The notes: generated by a model not told the origin, from the sequence alone. DNA of 64,000 bases from Opitutales bacterium UBA5694 (GCA_002420185.1 DIHO01000007.1:207423-271422), one strand, 5' to 3'. Positions 45,608 through 54,991 are shown, counted from the first letter of the stretch. Translations and numbers: made by a program.

Positions 45608-45625
45608 AGTTCAACCGTTGAACTT
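45607..45625. promoter_or_regulatory. Perfect 19-bp dyad at the end of the HAD gene
   Basis: AAGTTCAAC-C-GTTGAACTT is a perfect palindrome with 9-bp arms starting at the last base of the HAD stop codon. No T-run follows, so it is not a terminator. It lies 180 bp upstream of the ABC operon and could be an operator; no regulator can be named. Confidence 0.35.
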
Positions 45626-45805
45626 AAGCAGTCCAGAACATTCGAATTTTAGTAGAAGCTTCAACGAAATACTTGAAATCTGTCGATCCGTCCGCTAGAC
45701 GCTTCGCCCTCAAATTCAAAAAAACTAAAAAAACCAATTCAACCCGGAACTTGAGCTGGTTAAACAAAACTATCATCACCCAAAACTTAAAAAACTGATC
45801 CACCA

Positions 45806-46534
45806 ATGGTAATTGTAGATAATCTTGTCAAAGACTATGGCGACCTGCGAGCCGTCGACGGCGTGTCCTTCGAGGTTAAGAAAGGCGATATTCTAGGCTT
45901 TCTTGGACCTAACGGAGCAGGAAAGTCTACCACGATGAAAATGATCGCAGGCTACCTTTCACCGACTGCCGGGACCGCCTCAGTAGCAGGATTCGATGTG
46001 CAGAAAGATCCGATGGAAGCGAAGAGACGCATCGGGTATTTGCCCGAAAGCAGTCCTGCCTACCCAGAAATGACAGTTGTCGAGTTCCTGGCCTATGTAG
46101 CGGAAACCAGAGGCTATCGCACGCAGGACGAAATCCGCGATCGCCTGGCTAACGTCATCATACAATGCCACCTACAAACTGTGCAAAATCAGGCCATAGA
46201 AACGCTCTCCAAGGGATACCGTCAAAGAGTCGGTGTTGCCCAAGCCATTCTGCATGACCCACCAGTTCTCATACTCGACGAGCCTACAGATGGTCTCGAT
46301 CCGAACCAAAAGCACGAGGTGAGAAACTTGATAAAGGCAATGGCTGAGGAAAAAGCCATCATTCTCTCTACTCATATCCTAGAGGAAGTCGAGGCGATCT
46401 GCAATCGCATCATTGTCATCGACCAAGGAAAAGTTCGCGTCAACGAGACTCCCGTGGAATTCAAAACGCGACTACCCGGATCTTCAATCGACGAAATTTT
46501 CCGTGAAATCACCAACAGTAAGGCATACGCATGA
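45806..46534 (+). CDS. ABC transporter ATP-binding protein (GldA-like)
   Basis: ATPase of an ABC-2 type exporter. 242 residues with Walker A GPNGAGKS (34-41), Q-loop region GYLPESSPAYPEMT, signature LSKGYRQRVG (134-143), Walker B LILDEP (155-160) and the H-loop STHILEEVE. The sequence resembles GldA/NatA ATPases. First gene of a four-gene operon; its stop overlaps the permease start (ATGA). Confidence 0.92.
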   Translation: MVIVDNLVKDYGDLRAVDGVSFEVKKGDILGFLGPNGAGKSTTMKMIAGYLSPTAGTASVAGFDVQKDPMEAKRRIGYLPESSPAYPEMTVVEFLAYVAETRGYRTQDEIRDRLANVIIQCHLQTVQNQAIETLSKGYRQRVGVAQAILHDPPVLILDEPTDGLDPNQKHEVRNLIKAMAEEKAIILSTHILEEVEAICNRIIVIDQGKVRVNETPVEFKTRLPGSSIDEIFREITNSKAYA

Positions 46535-47250
46535 ACCAGATTGCTCCTATATTTAAGAAAGAGTTCTTCGGCTATTTCCGTTCACCAGTCGGTTATGTAA
46601 TCCTGGCCGTTTTTCATATCGTCCTAATTGGGCTAGCCATTTTCGCCGGCTACTATGAAGGCAACCAGGCAAGTCTAGACACCATCTGGACCTTCCTTCC
46701 ATGGACCTTCCTCATTTTCATTCCTGCCACAGGAATGCGGCTTTGGTCTGAAGAGAAAAGATCGGGTAGTATCGAGCTTCTCTTTACACTCCCAATCCCA
46801 ACCGTCAGTGCGGTCCTCGGAAAGTTTCTAGCCGCCTGGGCCTTCATTGGTATCGCTCTTGCACTAACCTTTTCCCTGGCACTGACCACAAGCTACCTTG
46901 GCAATCCGGATTGGGGAATCATCTTCGCCGGCTATTTCGGATCCGTTCTTATGGCCGCTGCATATCTGTCTATTAGCTCAGTTTGCTCGGCTCTGACAAA
47001 AAACCAAGTCATCGCTTTTGTCATCAGCGTATTGATTTGCGTACTGGTCACCCTCTTCGGTTCGCAAATCTTGCTAACCATCTTCGAGAATATTGCTTCA
47101 CCTGGGCTCCTAGATTTCCTGGGCAACTTCAGTTTTCTCAATCACTTTCAGACGATGACTCGCGGACTCATTGAACTCAGTGCCGTTTCGTTCTTCGTTG
47201 TTCTGACCATCGCCTTTCTGGGTATCAATGTAATCGTTCTGGAAAATTAG
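46531..47250 (+). CDS. ABC-2 type permease (GldF-like)
   Basis: Membrane subunit of the exporter. 239 residues, about six helices. IFKKEFFGYFRSPVGYVILA at the N terminus and EEKRSGSIELLFTLPI in the first cytoplasmic loop are the characteristic GldF/ABC-2 coupling motifs. Translationally coupled to the ATPase gene. Confidence 0.9.
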   Translation: MNQIAPIFKKEFFGYFRSPVGYVILAVFHIVLIGLAIFAGYYEGNQASLDTIWTFLPWTFLIFIPATGMRLWSEEKRSGSIELLFTLPIPTVSAVLGKFLAAWAFIGIALALTFSLALTTSYLGNPDWGIIFAGYFGSVLMAAAYLSISSVCSALTKNQVIAFVISVLICVLVTLFGSQILLTIFENIASPGLLDFLGNFSFLNHFQTMTRGLIELSAVSFFVVLTIAFLGINVIVLEN

Positions 47251-47268
47251 AAACGGGAATATAATACC

Positions 47269-49140
47269 ATGAAAACGAGTACAAAAATTCACGCCGCCAT
47301 TCTCATCCTCGTAAATTTTCTCCTGCTGCACTACGTCCTTTCATCCATACCACTAAGGATTGATATGACAGCGGGAAATTCTTTCACTCTCTCTAGCAGT
47401 GCCAAGTCGCTGCTCTCCAAAGTCGAAGAACCAGTTCGGTTCGACTTTTACCGGACCCGATCAGTCGAGGGGCTTTCACCTCAAATAAAGATGCACATCC
47501 AGAACTTTGGAGATCGCGTCGAACAGATGCTCCGTCAGTTCGAGCGGGCCGCCAACGGAAAGATCATTTTAGATCGGATCGACCCTGAACCCGATACGCC
47601 TGCAGAGGAAAACGCGATTGCCGCAGGTGTCCATGGGCAAAGCCTGCCAAATGGAGACACCATTTTCCTTGGATTGGTGATCAGCCAGGGAGATTCCGAA
47701 CACGTGATTCCCTTCTTCGATTGGAATAAAGAAGGCTCCATTGAATACGACATTGCAAAAGCGGTCCATGAAGCACAACAGTTGTCCAAGCCAAAATTGG
47801 GCTTGATCAGCACGCTGCCGCTGAGGGCGCCACCGATGCCGATGATGCCCGGACAACCGCCACAAGAAGACCAATACATCATCAGCGAGCTCGAGAGCTC
47901 GTTCAATGTTGAGGTAATCGAGCCTACAGTTCCGGAATTGCCCAAAGACCTAGATATGCTGATGGTGATCCATCCCATCGGGCTTCCGGAAACGCTTCTG
48001 TTTGGCATCGACCAGTTCACGTTGTCAGGGAAGCCCATGTTCCTCGCAGTTGATCCCTCATCGCTCTTTTTTAGAGGCCAGCAGCAACAGAATCAAATGA
48101 TGATGATGGGTCGCCCCAATCCAAATACTTCGAGCGACTTCCAACCGTTCTTCTCAGCTTGGGGTATCAACTACTCCGCTAGTGAAGCGGTCGCCGATCC
48201 TGACATCGCATACACTCAACAGAACACTATGCAACCAGCCTGGCTCATTTTCCGTGAAGACAACGTAGCTGAAGACTTCCTTCCGGCCGCTGAGCTCAAT
48301 GCTGTTTTGCTTCTCGAAGCGGGAAGCATCGGCTTGGACGAAAGCTCTAAGCTCACTCTCGAGCCGATTTTGCAGACAACTGAAAGTGCCGGCAGCGTCG
48401 CCGGGATGATGCTTCAGTTTGCCCAGCAAGGTGCACTACTGAATCAGTTGGAAGCCTCTAACGAAAAACAGACCGTTGCCGGATTGCTCAGTGGAGAGTT
48501 TACGACGGCGTTCCCCAATGGAAAGCCCTCCGATCCGAGTGCTTCGCCAGAAAGTGAGGAAACCACAGAAGGATCCGATCAACTCTATACGGGAGAAGGC
48601 AATGTATTCATAATTACTGACACCGACTGGCTACTCGACCAGTTTTCCATCCAGCGTCAAAATTTCCTAGGCATGATGACCATTCAGCCAATCAATGACA
48701 ACTTGACCATGGGTACAAACGTCATCGAGTTCCTTGGTGGAAGTCAGGATCTGATTGGAATACGCAGCAAAGGAGACGAGGCCAGATCGTTCGAACGCGT
48801 CCAGGCGATGGAAGTTGAAGCTCAGAAACAATATCAAATCAAGCTTCAGGAAGTTGAGGATAAGATCTCCGAAATGAATCAGGAGATACAGCAACTAGTA
48901 ACCCAACAACAGGGCACAGGATTAATCGTTGCGGGCCCAGAGCTTTCAAAAGCCTTGCAGGAGCTTCGGGAAAACGAGGCGAACATGAGAGCAGAAAGAC
49001 GTGTCATTCGGCGTGAACTACGAAAAGATATCGACGCCCTCAAATGGAAGTTAGTATCCTTGAACATCGGATACTCGCCTATTGGTCTCGTCATATTCGG
49101 TTTCATTTTCTACCGCATACGTAAACAAAAAGCACTCTAA
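47269..49140 (+). CDS. GldG-like ABC-associated membrane protein
   Basis: Large extracytoplasmic protein with one N-terminal membrane helix (AAILILVNFLLLHYVLSSIP), a GldG-type/IFT52-like domain (RIDMTAGNSFTLSSSAKSLL onward, with PVRFDFYRTRS), a long periplasmic region and a C-terminal coiled coil (about 530-595) ending in a second helix (YSPIGLVIFGFIFYRI). 623 residues. Met/Gln-rich patch QQQQNQMMMMGRPNPN near 272-288. In Bacteroidota GldG pairs with GldA and GldF in gliding; in other phyla the same set occurs without gliding and its export substrate is unknown. Confidence 0.88.
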   Translation: MKTSTKIHAAILILVNFLLLHYVLSSIPLRIDMTAGNSFTLSSSAKSLLSKVEEPVRFDFYRTRSVEGLSPQIKMHIQNFGDRVEQMLRQFERAANGKIILDRIDPEPDTPAEENAIAAGVHGQSLPNGDTIFLGLVISQGDSEHVIPFFDWNKEGSIEYDIAKAVHEAQQLSKPKLGLISTLPLRAPPMPMMPGQPPQEDQYIISELESSFNVEVIEPTVPELPKDLDMLMVIHPIGLPETLLFGIDQFTLSGKPMFLAVDPSSLFFRGQQQQNQMMMMGRPNPNTSSDFQPFFSAWGINYSASEAVADPDIAYTQQNTMQPAWLIFREDNVAEDFLPAAELNAVLLLEAGSIGLDESSKLTLEPILQTTESAGSVAGMMLQFAQQGALLNQLEASNEKQTVAGLLSGEFTTAFPNGKPSDPSASPESEETTEGSDQLYTGEGNVFIITDTDWLLDQFSIQRQNFLGMMTIQPINDNLTMGTNVIEFLGGSQDLIGIRSKGDEARSFERVQAMEVEAQKQYQIKLQEVEDKISEMNQEIQQLVTQQQGTGLIVAGPELSKALQELRENEANMRAERRVIRRELRKDIDALKWKLVSLNIGYSPIGLVIFGFIFYRIRKQKAL

Positions 49141-49148
49141 GACTTACA

Positions 49149-50264
49149 ATGAATATAAGACATTTATACATCAGTGCTGGAGTCCTTGCTGTCCTTGCAA
49201 TCATCACCAGCATTCTAACTCGCACTAGCAGTGCCCCTTTGCTCGACGAACGCGTGGGCTCTAATGTGGTCGACCCCGCAAATCTTCGCGACACCGCAAA
49301 AATCGTTGTCGAAACCGATGGCGAGAAGATCACGCTTGTCAATGACGAGGAAAAAAAGGCCTGGATACTGGAAGAGAAACACAATCTTCCCACCAGCTAT
49401 TCTCGTATCTCACAACTAGCCCGAAATGTTTCTGAAGCTAAGCTCCAAAGACTTGTGAGTGAAAATCCGGATCGGATAGCTACCTTAGGCTTTGAGGGAG
49501 GTGACCGCATTCAGTTCATCGACAAACTCGATAATGATATCGTTGCCTTCGGGCTAGGCAAGGAGACCGAAAACGGACGCCAGTTCCTCCGCTTCTATGG
49601 CGAGGAAAAGGCATTTCTAGTGAATACGACCTTCTATATTGACTCCAATCTCGACTCTTGGCTCGAGAAAAAGCTGGTTTCCTTCGAAGCGAACGACGTG
49701 ACAGCGATCACCACTACACTACAAAACGGAGACAAGCTTTCGGCAACTCGCGACAACGCCGACTCGGAATGGGCCACAGATGACTCGCTTCCGGAAAAGA
49801 AAATCCTGAACCAGAGCTCTGTTGGACAAATCGCGTCGAAATTTGCCGGGCTCAGCTTCACTGCCACCGCAGACAAAGATGGACCTAACGTAGTCGCTGC
49901 TCGTGAGAACAGCCATCAATTCGGGCTCCAACTGAACAACGGCAAAAGCTATCAGTTTAGAATTGGACGCCAACCGGAAGTGAAGATAGAGAAGGAAGTC
50001 GAAAAGGAAGACGAAAACGGGGAAAAGACGACGGAAATGGAGGAAGAGGTGGTGACACCAGAAGGCCCGGTCTACTTCTTTATTTCATCCAGTGATGCAG
50101 GCGATCCAGTTAACGAATACATGCGCCGATCTGCATTCGAAGTGAGTTCTTACCAATTCACCAGTCTGCCAGAATCTCTGGATGACCTGATCTCTGACGC
50201 CCCTGAACCGGTTGAAGAGCCGCCCGCTCCCTTAGTGGTTCCTCCTGCCGAGGAATCGCCCTAA
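49149..50264 (+). CDS. DUF4340 domain protein, last gene of the ABC operon
   Basis: 371 residues: N-terminal membrane helix (HLYISAGVLAVLAIITSIL), then repeated beta-rich DUF4340 units (KITLVNDEEKKAWILEEK, RISQLARNVSEAKLQRLVSE), an acidic insert (VEKEDENGEKTTEMEEE) and a Pro-rich tail (EEPPAPLVVPPAEES). DUF4340 proteins are regularly encoded after GldG-like genes. It begins 9 bp after that gene and is followed by a terminator. Confidence 0.85.
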   Translation: MNIRHLYISAGVLAVLAIITSILTRTSSAPLLDERVGSNVVDPANLRDTAKIVVETDGEKITLVNDEEKKAWILEEKHNLPTSYSRISQLARNVSEAKLQRLVSENPDRIATLGFEGGDRIQFIDKLDNDIVAFGLGKETENGRQFLRFYGEEKAFLVNTTFYIDSNLDSWLEKKLVSFEANDVTAITTTLQNGDKLSATRDNADSEWATDDSLPEKKILNQSSVGQIASKFAGLSFTATADKDGPNVVAARENSHQFGLQLNNGKSYQFRIGRQPEVKIEKEVEKEDENGEKTTEMEEEVVTPEGPVYFFISSSDAGDPVNEYMRRSAFEVSSYQFTSLPESLDDLISDAPEPVEEPPAPLVVPPAEESP

Positions 50265-50291
50265 GCCGTGTTTAAAACCAATTAATTTGCC

Positions 50292-50323
50292 AAAGCCGGT
50301 CCTCACAAGAGGGGCGGCTTTTT
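50292..50323 (+). terminator. Terminator of the ABC operon
   Basis: AAAGCCG...CCTC-ACAA-GAGG...CGGCTTT stem with five T following, 28 bp after the DUF4340 stop. Confidence 0.85.
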
Positions 50324-50690
50324 ATTGCATTGCGCCCACTGACGCCTCGATTTCCGAATCCTCGATGAGGTGCTTCTTTAGCCCCAAGACATCCGTATGC
50401 AATTTCTTAGCCAAAACCTTGCGAGCGCTTACGGGACTACGACGCACCCAAAGACTTTCGTCGCTTGAAAGGACCTGAGAGTCACCATTTTGACCAAGTG
50501 ATCGCCAAATGTCATATCGCCCCACTAGCAGACATCCATTGCAGAATCTCCTCCAACAGAATATTAACGAATATAGCTGGAGGCACTTTCCACTGGTTCT
50601 AAACAACCGGCTGTGACGCCATGACGATTTTATCCACGTAGCTTTGACGGTTTGTTGCAATAAAGCTTCCCTCTACCAGCATGCCGCGAG
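50324..50690 (-). pseudogene. Decayed gene downstream of the M48 protease (possible DNA-alkylation-repair type)
   Basis: The minus strand reads as broken protein. RGMLVEGSFIATNRQSYVDK and VPPAIFVNILLEEILQWMSA share one frame interrupted by a TAG, and after a shift the sequence continues SSDESLWVRRSPVSARKVLA and LGLKKHLIEDSEIEASVG to a TAA at 50322-50324. The WVRRS pattern recalls HEAT-repeat DNA alkylation repair proteins, but this is weak. No intact start was found. Confidence 0.3.
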
Positions 50691-50705
50691 AATAGACCGC
50701 AAAAC

Positions 50706-51491
50706 CTAAAACTGCATCTCCTTCGCCTTTTCGTAGGCTTCCATCGCTTCGGCAAGTTGTGCATGAAGACCATCAAGCCTCTCTGACGGATGAGGATGGC
50801 CAATATTCGGGTCCAGCTGCGCTCGATAGGTAGCTTGGGTACCATACTTGTCAGCCATTTTTTCCATGACCTTGATCGCCGCAGTGGGGTTATATCCCGC
50901 GCGAGCCATGTACATAATTCCAATCCGGTCCGCTTCGGATTCCTTTGCCCGGTCCCAGGATGCCATGTTGGAAATCATTGAAGGATTTAAAATCATGCTT
51001 CCCAAACCTCCAGTTGTGATCGATGTAACAGCGCTTCCCGCTTTTAATACGCCCGCTTGTGAAAGCTGCTCGTGAGAATGACGCGCGGTCACGTGGGCAA
51101 TCTCATGGGCTACTACCGCAGCTAATTCCTCTTCAGAAGTTACTATCCCTTCCTTAAAAAGACCTGTATGAATCCCGATTTTGCCTCCCGGTAAAGCAAA
51201 CGCATTCACTTCGGGATCTTCAAAAATCACAAATTCCCATTCCGCCATAGGCATATCCCAAAAGACCTGCTGAGCTATTCGTTCCCCGGCATTCAGCAAC
51301 CACTCGTTCATACGCGGATCTCGCGATATCAGCCCTTGTGCCTTCTTTTGCTCGAATTGTGCTATACCCATCTTTGCCACCTCGGTATCTGACATGAGGT
51401 TGATTTGACGGCGCCCTGTCACTGGCGTCGTGCTGCAGCTGGAAAAGATTATGGCTACAAGCGACGCGATCGCTACCATTCGCAATTTCAT
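50706..51491 (-). CDS. M48-family zinc metalloprotease, lipoprotein
   Basis: Envelope metalloprotease likely involved in outer-membrane quality control. From ATG 51491 the product has 261 residues with a lipoprotein signal (VAIIFSSC, lipid Cys19), the zinc motif VAHEIAH (His129, Glu130, His133) and the third ligand in KESEADRIG (Glu186). TGRRQINLMSD after the lipid site is typical of the LoiP/YcaL-type group of M48 lipoproteins. An upstream in-frame ATG at 51503 is an alternative. Confidence 0.9.
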   Translation of the reverse strand: MKLRMVAIASLVAIIFSSCSTTPVTGRRQINLMSDTEVAKMGIAQFEQKKAQGLISRDPRMNEWLLNAGERIAQQVFWDMPMAEWEFVIFEDPEVNAFALPGGKIGIHTGLFKEGIVTSEEELAAVVAHEIAHVTARHSHEQLSQAGVLKAGSAVTSITTGGLGSMILNPSMISNMASWDRAKESEADRIGIMYMARAGYNPTAAIKVMEKMADKYGTQATYRAQLDPNIGHPHPSERLDGLHAQLAEAMEAYEKAKEMQF

Positions 51492-51503
51492 TATCGAGTC
51501 CAT

Positions 51504-51885
51504 AAAATGTCTACTCCCTCAAATTAGTACGGACGAAGGTCACTTTTGGATTAACTAATCTACCTTTTGACCCGTCAACCGCAATAGGGATCCGAAAGGA
51601 CCAATCTGGGTCTAACCCAATCGAATTCGAAACGTTTCCCTTTTTTAAACACCTGCGAAATGAACCAAACGTAAAATTCGAAACACTCGTTCATCAAAAA
51701 TGGGGCTCAAAGCGAGTGCTGTTTAAAAATAGATGAATCCAACCGACTTCGAAAATCGTAACTTTACCCTGAGAGGCTTTGTAATTAAATCTTCCCTGCT
51801 GCAATATTTAACATAGGTTCCTTTAAGGTAAATTAACCTGCATCACAGCCGCTCACGCGATTAGTAAAAGGAAAATAAGATCAGT
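51504..51885. other. 382-bp intergenic region
   Basis: Divergent promoter region between the M48 protease and the TPR-protein operon. I see no coding remnant, repeat or recognisable operator. The plus-strand leader near 51866 (GTAAAAGGAAAATAAGATCAGT) has a GGA-containing stretch too far from the ATG for a normal Shine-Dalgarno. Confidence 0.3.
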
Positions 51886-53598
51886 ATGCCGGACATGGAA
51901 GAGAACCATCAAAACCCTCGGAAGCACAGAGTAATTCACTGGAATCCAGAGGATGAGGATGAAGCTGAAAGAGCACGATCCTCAAAACGTAAATTGATAG
52001 CGGTAGGCGTGTCAGCCGCCGTTTTCATTGTTCTGCTAGTCGGCGGGATCGCATTGTGGGAAAATCCGGACGGAGACGCCAAGGCATTAACAAACCGACT
52101 CGGGCTTACTCACGAGTCCGTGCCGGAAGTCCCCTTCCAGCAAGCGTTCGCAAGCCGGTCCAAAGCGGATCTTGAACTTGAAACCGCTAACAGTGGATTG
52201 GAGAAAATTCGCCAAATGCGGGTCAATCACCCGGTTCTCACAACAAAATTAGTCGCCGTGGAACGCGAGTTCTTGCAGGGCGAAGACCTCATGAAGCGGA
52301 AAGCCTTCGATCGGGCGTTTGAAACCTTCAAGGGGGTCAACGTGCAAATCGAGGACTTTTCGAATTTGGTGGAGGCAAAGCTCGCTACCCAAGAGATGTA
52401 CGACAATTTTTTGACTCGAGTCGACGAGCTAAAGCCGTCTAAACACCTGAATCAAGAAGCCTATGATGATGCTTTCGACGCCGCCAGTGCTGGGAAGCAA
52501 TTTCTCACTGAGGGCTCGTTCACCGCATCTAAAACTAAATTGACAGAGGCAACGGACAAACTACAGGCACTTGCGGACTCCATTTCAAACTACATACGCG
52601 AAAACGCGGCCTTGGGTCATCGATACATCGCACAAGGCCAGGGGGCCAAAGCAATCGAGGCGTTCACGAATCTTCTCTCGATCGATCCCCAAAACCAAAA
52701 TGCCATCCTTCAAATCGAACGAGCGAAGACTGCCGACGACGTTTTCAATCTCGTAAAGAAAGGTGAGGTACAAGAACGGAGCGAAGCGTTCGAGGAGGCT
52801 CTTGTTGCCTATCAGCAAGCATTCCAAAAAGACCAGAAATCTGCAAAGGCTCAGAACGGGGTTTCGAGGGTGCGGCGCAAAATTGAGAATCGTGACTTCA
52901 GCAAGTATCTCACGATTGCCCAGAACGCAGAGCAGTCCCACCGCTTTGATGAAGCGATCGAGAATTATCAGCTAGCTCTCGCTATTTTTCCAGATCGCAA
53001 GGAATTGGCAGATTCCATCGTCAGGGCCCGAACAGACAAGCACCAGAATGACATCGCGACGTTGGTTAAACGGGCCTATGCTTTGGAAAGTGAAAATCGG
53101 GATTGGGAAGGAGCACGAGTGATCTACCAGCAATTGAACGAAATGGAGCCCAACCTTCAGGAAGCCAAAGATGGGCTGTTGCGAACCGGGAAAGTAATTC
53201 GTAGCATTCTTCGTTACGAAAAGTACTTGGAAATCGCAGCAATCGAAGCAAAGCGGATTCAGTATCAGCTCGCTCGCCAATCCTGGGACCAGGCGATGCG
53301 ATCCAAGCCCGACTATCTTGAACTAACCGATGAAGCAAAGCGCTTGCAGCAACACCTCATCACCCAAAGTAGACCCGTTCAGGTTCTCTTTGTCTCTGAT
53401 ATGGCGACATGGGTTAGCGTACAGGGTCCAACTGCCAAAAAGCCGACTAAGCTTAAAGAATCTACCATGAACCTATTGCCTGGCGACTATCGTGTTATTG
53501 GTCGTAAAAAAGGATATGAAGATATTCAATATAGACTCCAAGTCAGGGGAGGGGTCGCCCAATCGCCAATCACGGTGATATGCGATGAAAAACTGTAA
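51886..53598 (+). CDS. Membrane-anchored TPR-repeat protein, first gene of an uncharacterised trio
   Basis: 570 residues: acidic cytoplasmic N terminus (HWNPEDEDEAERARSSKR), one membrane helix (LIAVGVSAAVFIVLLVGGIAL, about 37-57), then a long helical region with TPR-like repeats, best seen at RYIAQGQGAKAIEAFTNLL, SEAFEEALVAYQQAFQK and HRFDEAIENYQLALAIFP. A short C-terminal beta domain (VSVQGPTAKKPTKL through LPGDYRVIGRKKGYEDIQ) resembles PEGA or carboxypeptidase-regulatory folds. Probably a periplasmic scaffold. Function unknown. The next gene begins around its end. Confidence 0.75.
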   Translation: MPDMEENHQNPRKHRVIHWNPEDEDEAERARSSKRKLIAVGVSAAVFIVLLVGGIALWENPDGDAKALTNRLGLTHESVPEVPFQQAFASRSKADLELETANSGLEKIRQMRVNHPVLTTKLVAVEREFLQGEDLMKRKAFDRAFETFKGVNVQIEDFSNLVEAKLATQEMYDNFLTRVDELKPSKHLNQEAYDDAFDAASAGKQFLTEGSFTASKTKLTEATDKLQALADSISNYIRENAALGHRYIAQGQGAKAIEAFTNLLSIDPQNQNAILQIERAKTADDVFNLVKKGEVQERSEAFEEALVAYQQAFQKDQKSAKAQNGVSRVRRKIENRDFSKYLTIAQNAEQSHRFDEAIENYQLALAIFPDRKELADSIVRARTDKHQNDIATLVKRAYALESENRDWEGARVIYQQLNEMEPNLQEAKDGLLRTGKVIRSILRYEKYLEIAAIEAKRIQYQLARQSWDQAMRSKPDYLELTDEAKRLQQHLITQSRPVQVLFVSDMATWVSVQGPTAKKPTKLKESTMNLLPGDYRVIGRKKGYEDIQYRLQVRGGVAQSPITVICDEKL

Positions 53599-53617
53599 TA
53601 TACCAACCGCCCAAGAA

Positions 53618-54580
53618 ATGAAAAATCGACGCCATCCAACTTTGCTTCTTTCCGTAGTCGGAGCAGCCGCACTATTTTGCCAGAGCGGAATGGCACAGTT
53701 CGATCCAGACCCCCGGATTTTCGAAGGAGAGGCCAATGGAGCCGGCCCCAACAGCGGATCAAATCAAAGTCGTAGCGGACGTCCTTCCATTTCCGCAGGT
53801 GGCATTCCAATTGGCGGCGATGTTTCGATTTTGGACGAGTCCACCCTTCCACCGTTAGGTACAATCGATATACTGGGCGGAACCGGTTTAAACATTCCCA
53901 TTAGCACCCCAGGGATGCCCGGAGGTATGCAAGGCGGGATAACGAGAGGCTCCTCCGGAAGCAGTGGCATGCCGATTCCCATGGGTGGACGAAACCCAGG
54001 CGGAGGGCAACAAGGCCAAAGTAGTATGGGGCTGCCTCCCAAAGGTGGCTCTAGCGGCGGACAACAAGGACAGAGTAGCTCAGGAATACCTCCCATGAGC
54101 AGCTCTCGCAGTCAAGGGAGTCGAGATTCCCAAAGCAACAACACTCCTCTTATACCCATGCTCCCTTCCAACGCAGTGCAACAAGGTCAGCAGGGACAGA
54201 TGGAGCAAATGGGTTCAAATGGAGAACAGGGCGAGCAGAGTCAACGAGGACAATCAGGCCTAGGGGGACAAGCAGGTGAATCGCCTCTCGGACAATTACC
54301 TCCTCCCCCTCCGGACATTCAGATTGGAAGCACTTCTGATCAAATCGGAGGACCCATCGGAGACTTGACTGGGGATGACCCTGATACGCGAACTTCAGAC
54401 GGTGCAAGCGACAGTGAATCCAGAGACCAGAATAAGGCTAAGAATGGTGGAGAATCAGGGGGTGACAACGGCAAGAAAGTTACTGAATCCGATGGCCAGC
54501 AAGTAGGGGGTGGCGGTAGCCAAGGATCTAACCGAGCTAAAGGCACCGAAGAGGGCGGCAAAATGTCCAGCAACTTGTAG
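53618..54580 (+). CDS. Secreted Gly/Ser/Gln-rich low-complexity protein
   Basis: About 320 residues from ATG 53618, chosen because it gives a clean signal peptide (TLLLSVVGAAALFCQSGMAQ). An ATG at 53585, inside the end of the previous gene, adds 11 residues. The mature part is almost entirely low-complexity: GGQQGQSS-type repeats (twice near 140-170), QQGQQGQMEQMGSNGEQGEQ, and a charged Gly-rich end. There is no globular domain. It could be an extracellular matrix, adhesive or phase-separating protein. Not recognised as a family. Confidence 0.65.
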   Translation: MKNRRHPTLLLSVVGAAALFCQSGMAQFDPDPRIFEGEANGAGPNSGSNQSRSGRPSISAGGIPIGGDVSILDESTLPPLGTIDILGGTGLNIPISTPGMPGGMQGGITRGSSGSSGMPIPMGGRNPGGGQQGQSSMGLPPKGGSSGGQQGQSSSGIPPMSSSRSQGSRDSQSNNTPLIPMLPSNAVQQGQQGQMEQMGSNGEQGEQSQRGQSGLGGQAGESPLGQLPPPPPDIQIGSTSDQIGGPIGDLTGDDPDTRTSDGASDSESRDQNKAKNGGESGGDNGKKVTESDGQQVGGGGSQGSNRAKGTEEGGKMSSNL

Positions 54581-54610
54581 GTCAAGAGACCGCACCTCCG
54601 CACAACTACA

Positions 54611-54991
54611 ATGACCCGAATTCTTTGCATATTTTCGCTGTCGCTGACTCTTCTTGCGGGAACGGCATGGGCTCAAAGCACGCCCACCAAGGTGATCGTT
54701 TATCCACTCGAAGCTGTTATCGATAGCGGAGCTATGAGTCACGGCCAATACCGGAAACGGTATCCAGGAATCGATGTCACGGATTTTGGCTTAACCGATG
54801 AGGGCTGGTACATTCGTTACACTCACCAAAAGCTGGTCTACATGTTTGGGCCCAGTGACGATCTCGAGTACACTAGAGAGCTGAAAGCCGTTTTAGAAGA
54901 AATCCGTCTTTCCGCAGTACTCAAGGATCCAAAATTGAGCTCAAGTAAGATCGAAATTGTCAAATTCGAATTTTCCTTTGCCTCCAACTAG
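54611..54991 (+). CDS. Small secreted protein, third gene of the trio
   Basis: 126 residues with a signal peptide (ILCIFSLSLTLLAGTAWAQ) and a compact mature part: KVIVYPLEAVIDSGAMSHGQ, RKRYPGIDVTDFGLTDEGWY, IRYTHQKLVYMFGP, then a helical and strand segment ending FEFSFASN. Not recognised. It lies 30 bp after the low-complexity gene and its TAG stop overlaps the convergent nadK stop (CTAG). Confidence 0.65.
   Translation: MTRILCIFSLSLTLLAGTAWAQSTPTKVIVYPLEAVIDSGAMSHGQYRKRYPGIDVTDFGLTDEGWYIRYTHQKLVYMFGPSDDLEYTRELKAVLEEIRLSAVLKDPKLSSSKIEIVKFEFSFASN

Noticed and set aside
47535..48038. Minus-strand frame (167 codons) opposite the GldG-like gene
   Set aside because: A shadow of the coding strand; Ser/Trp-rich without motifs.
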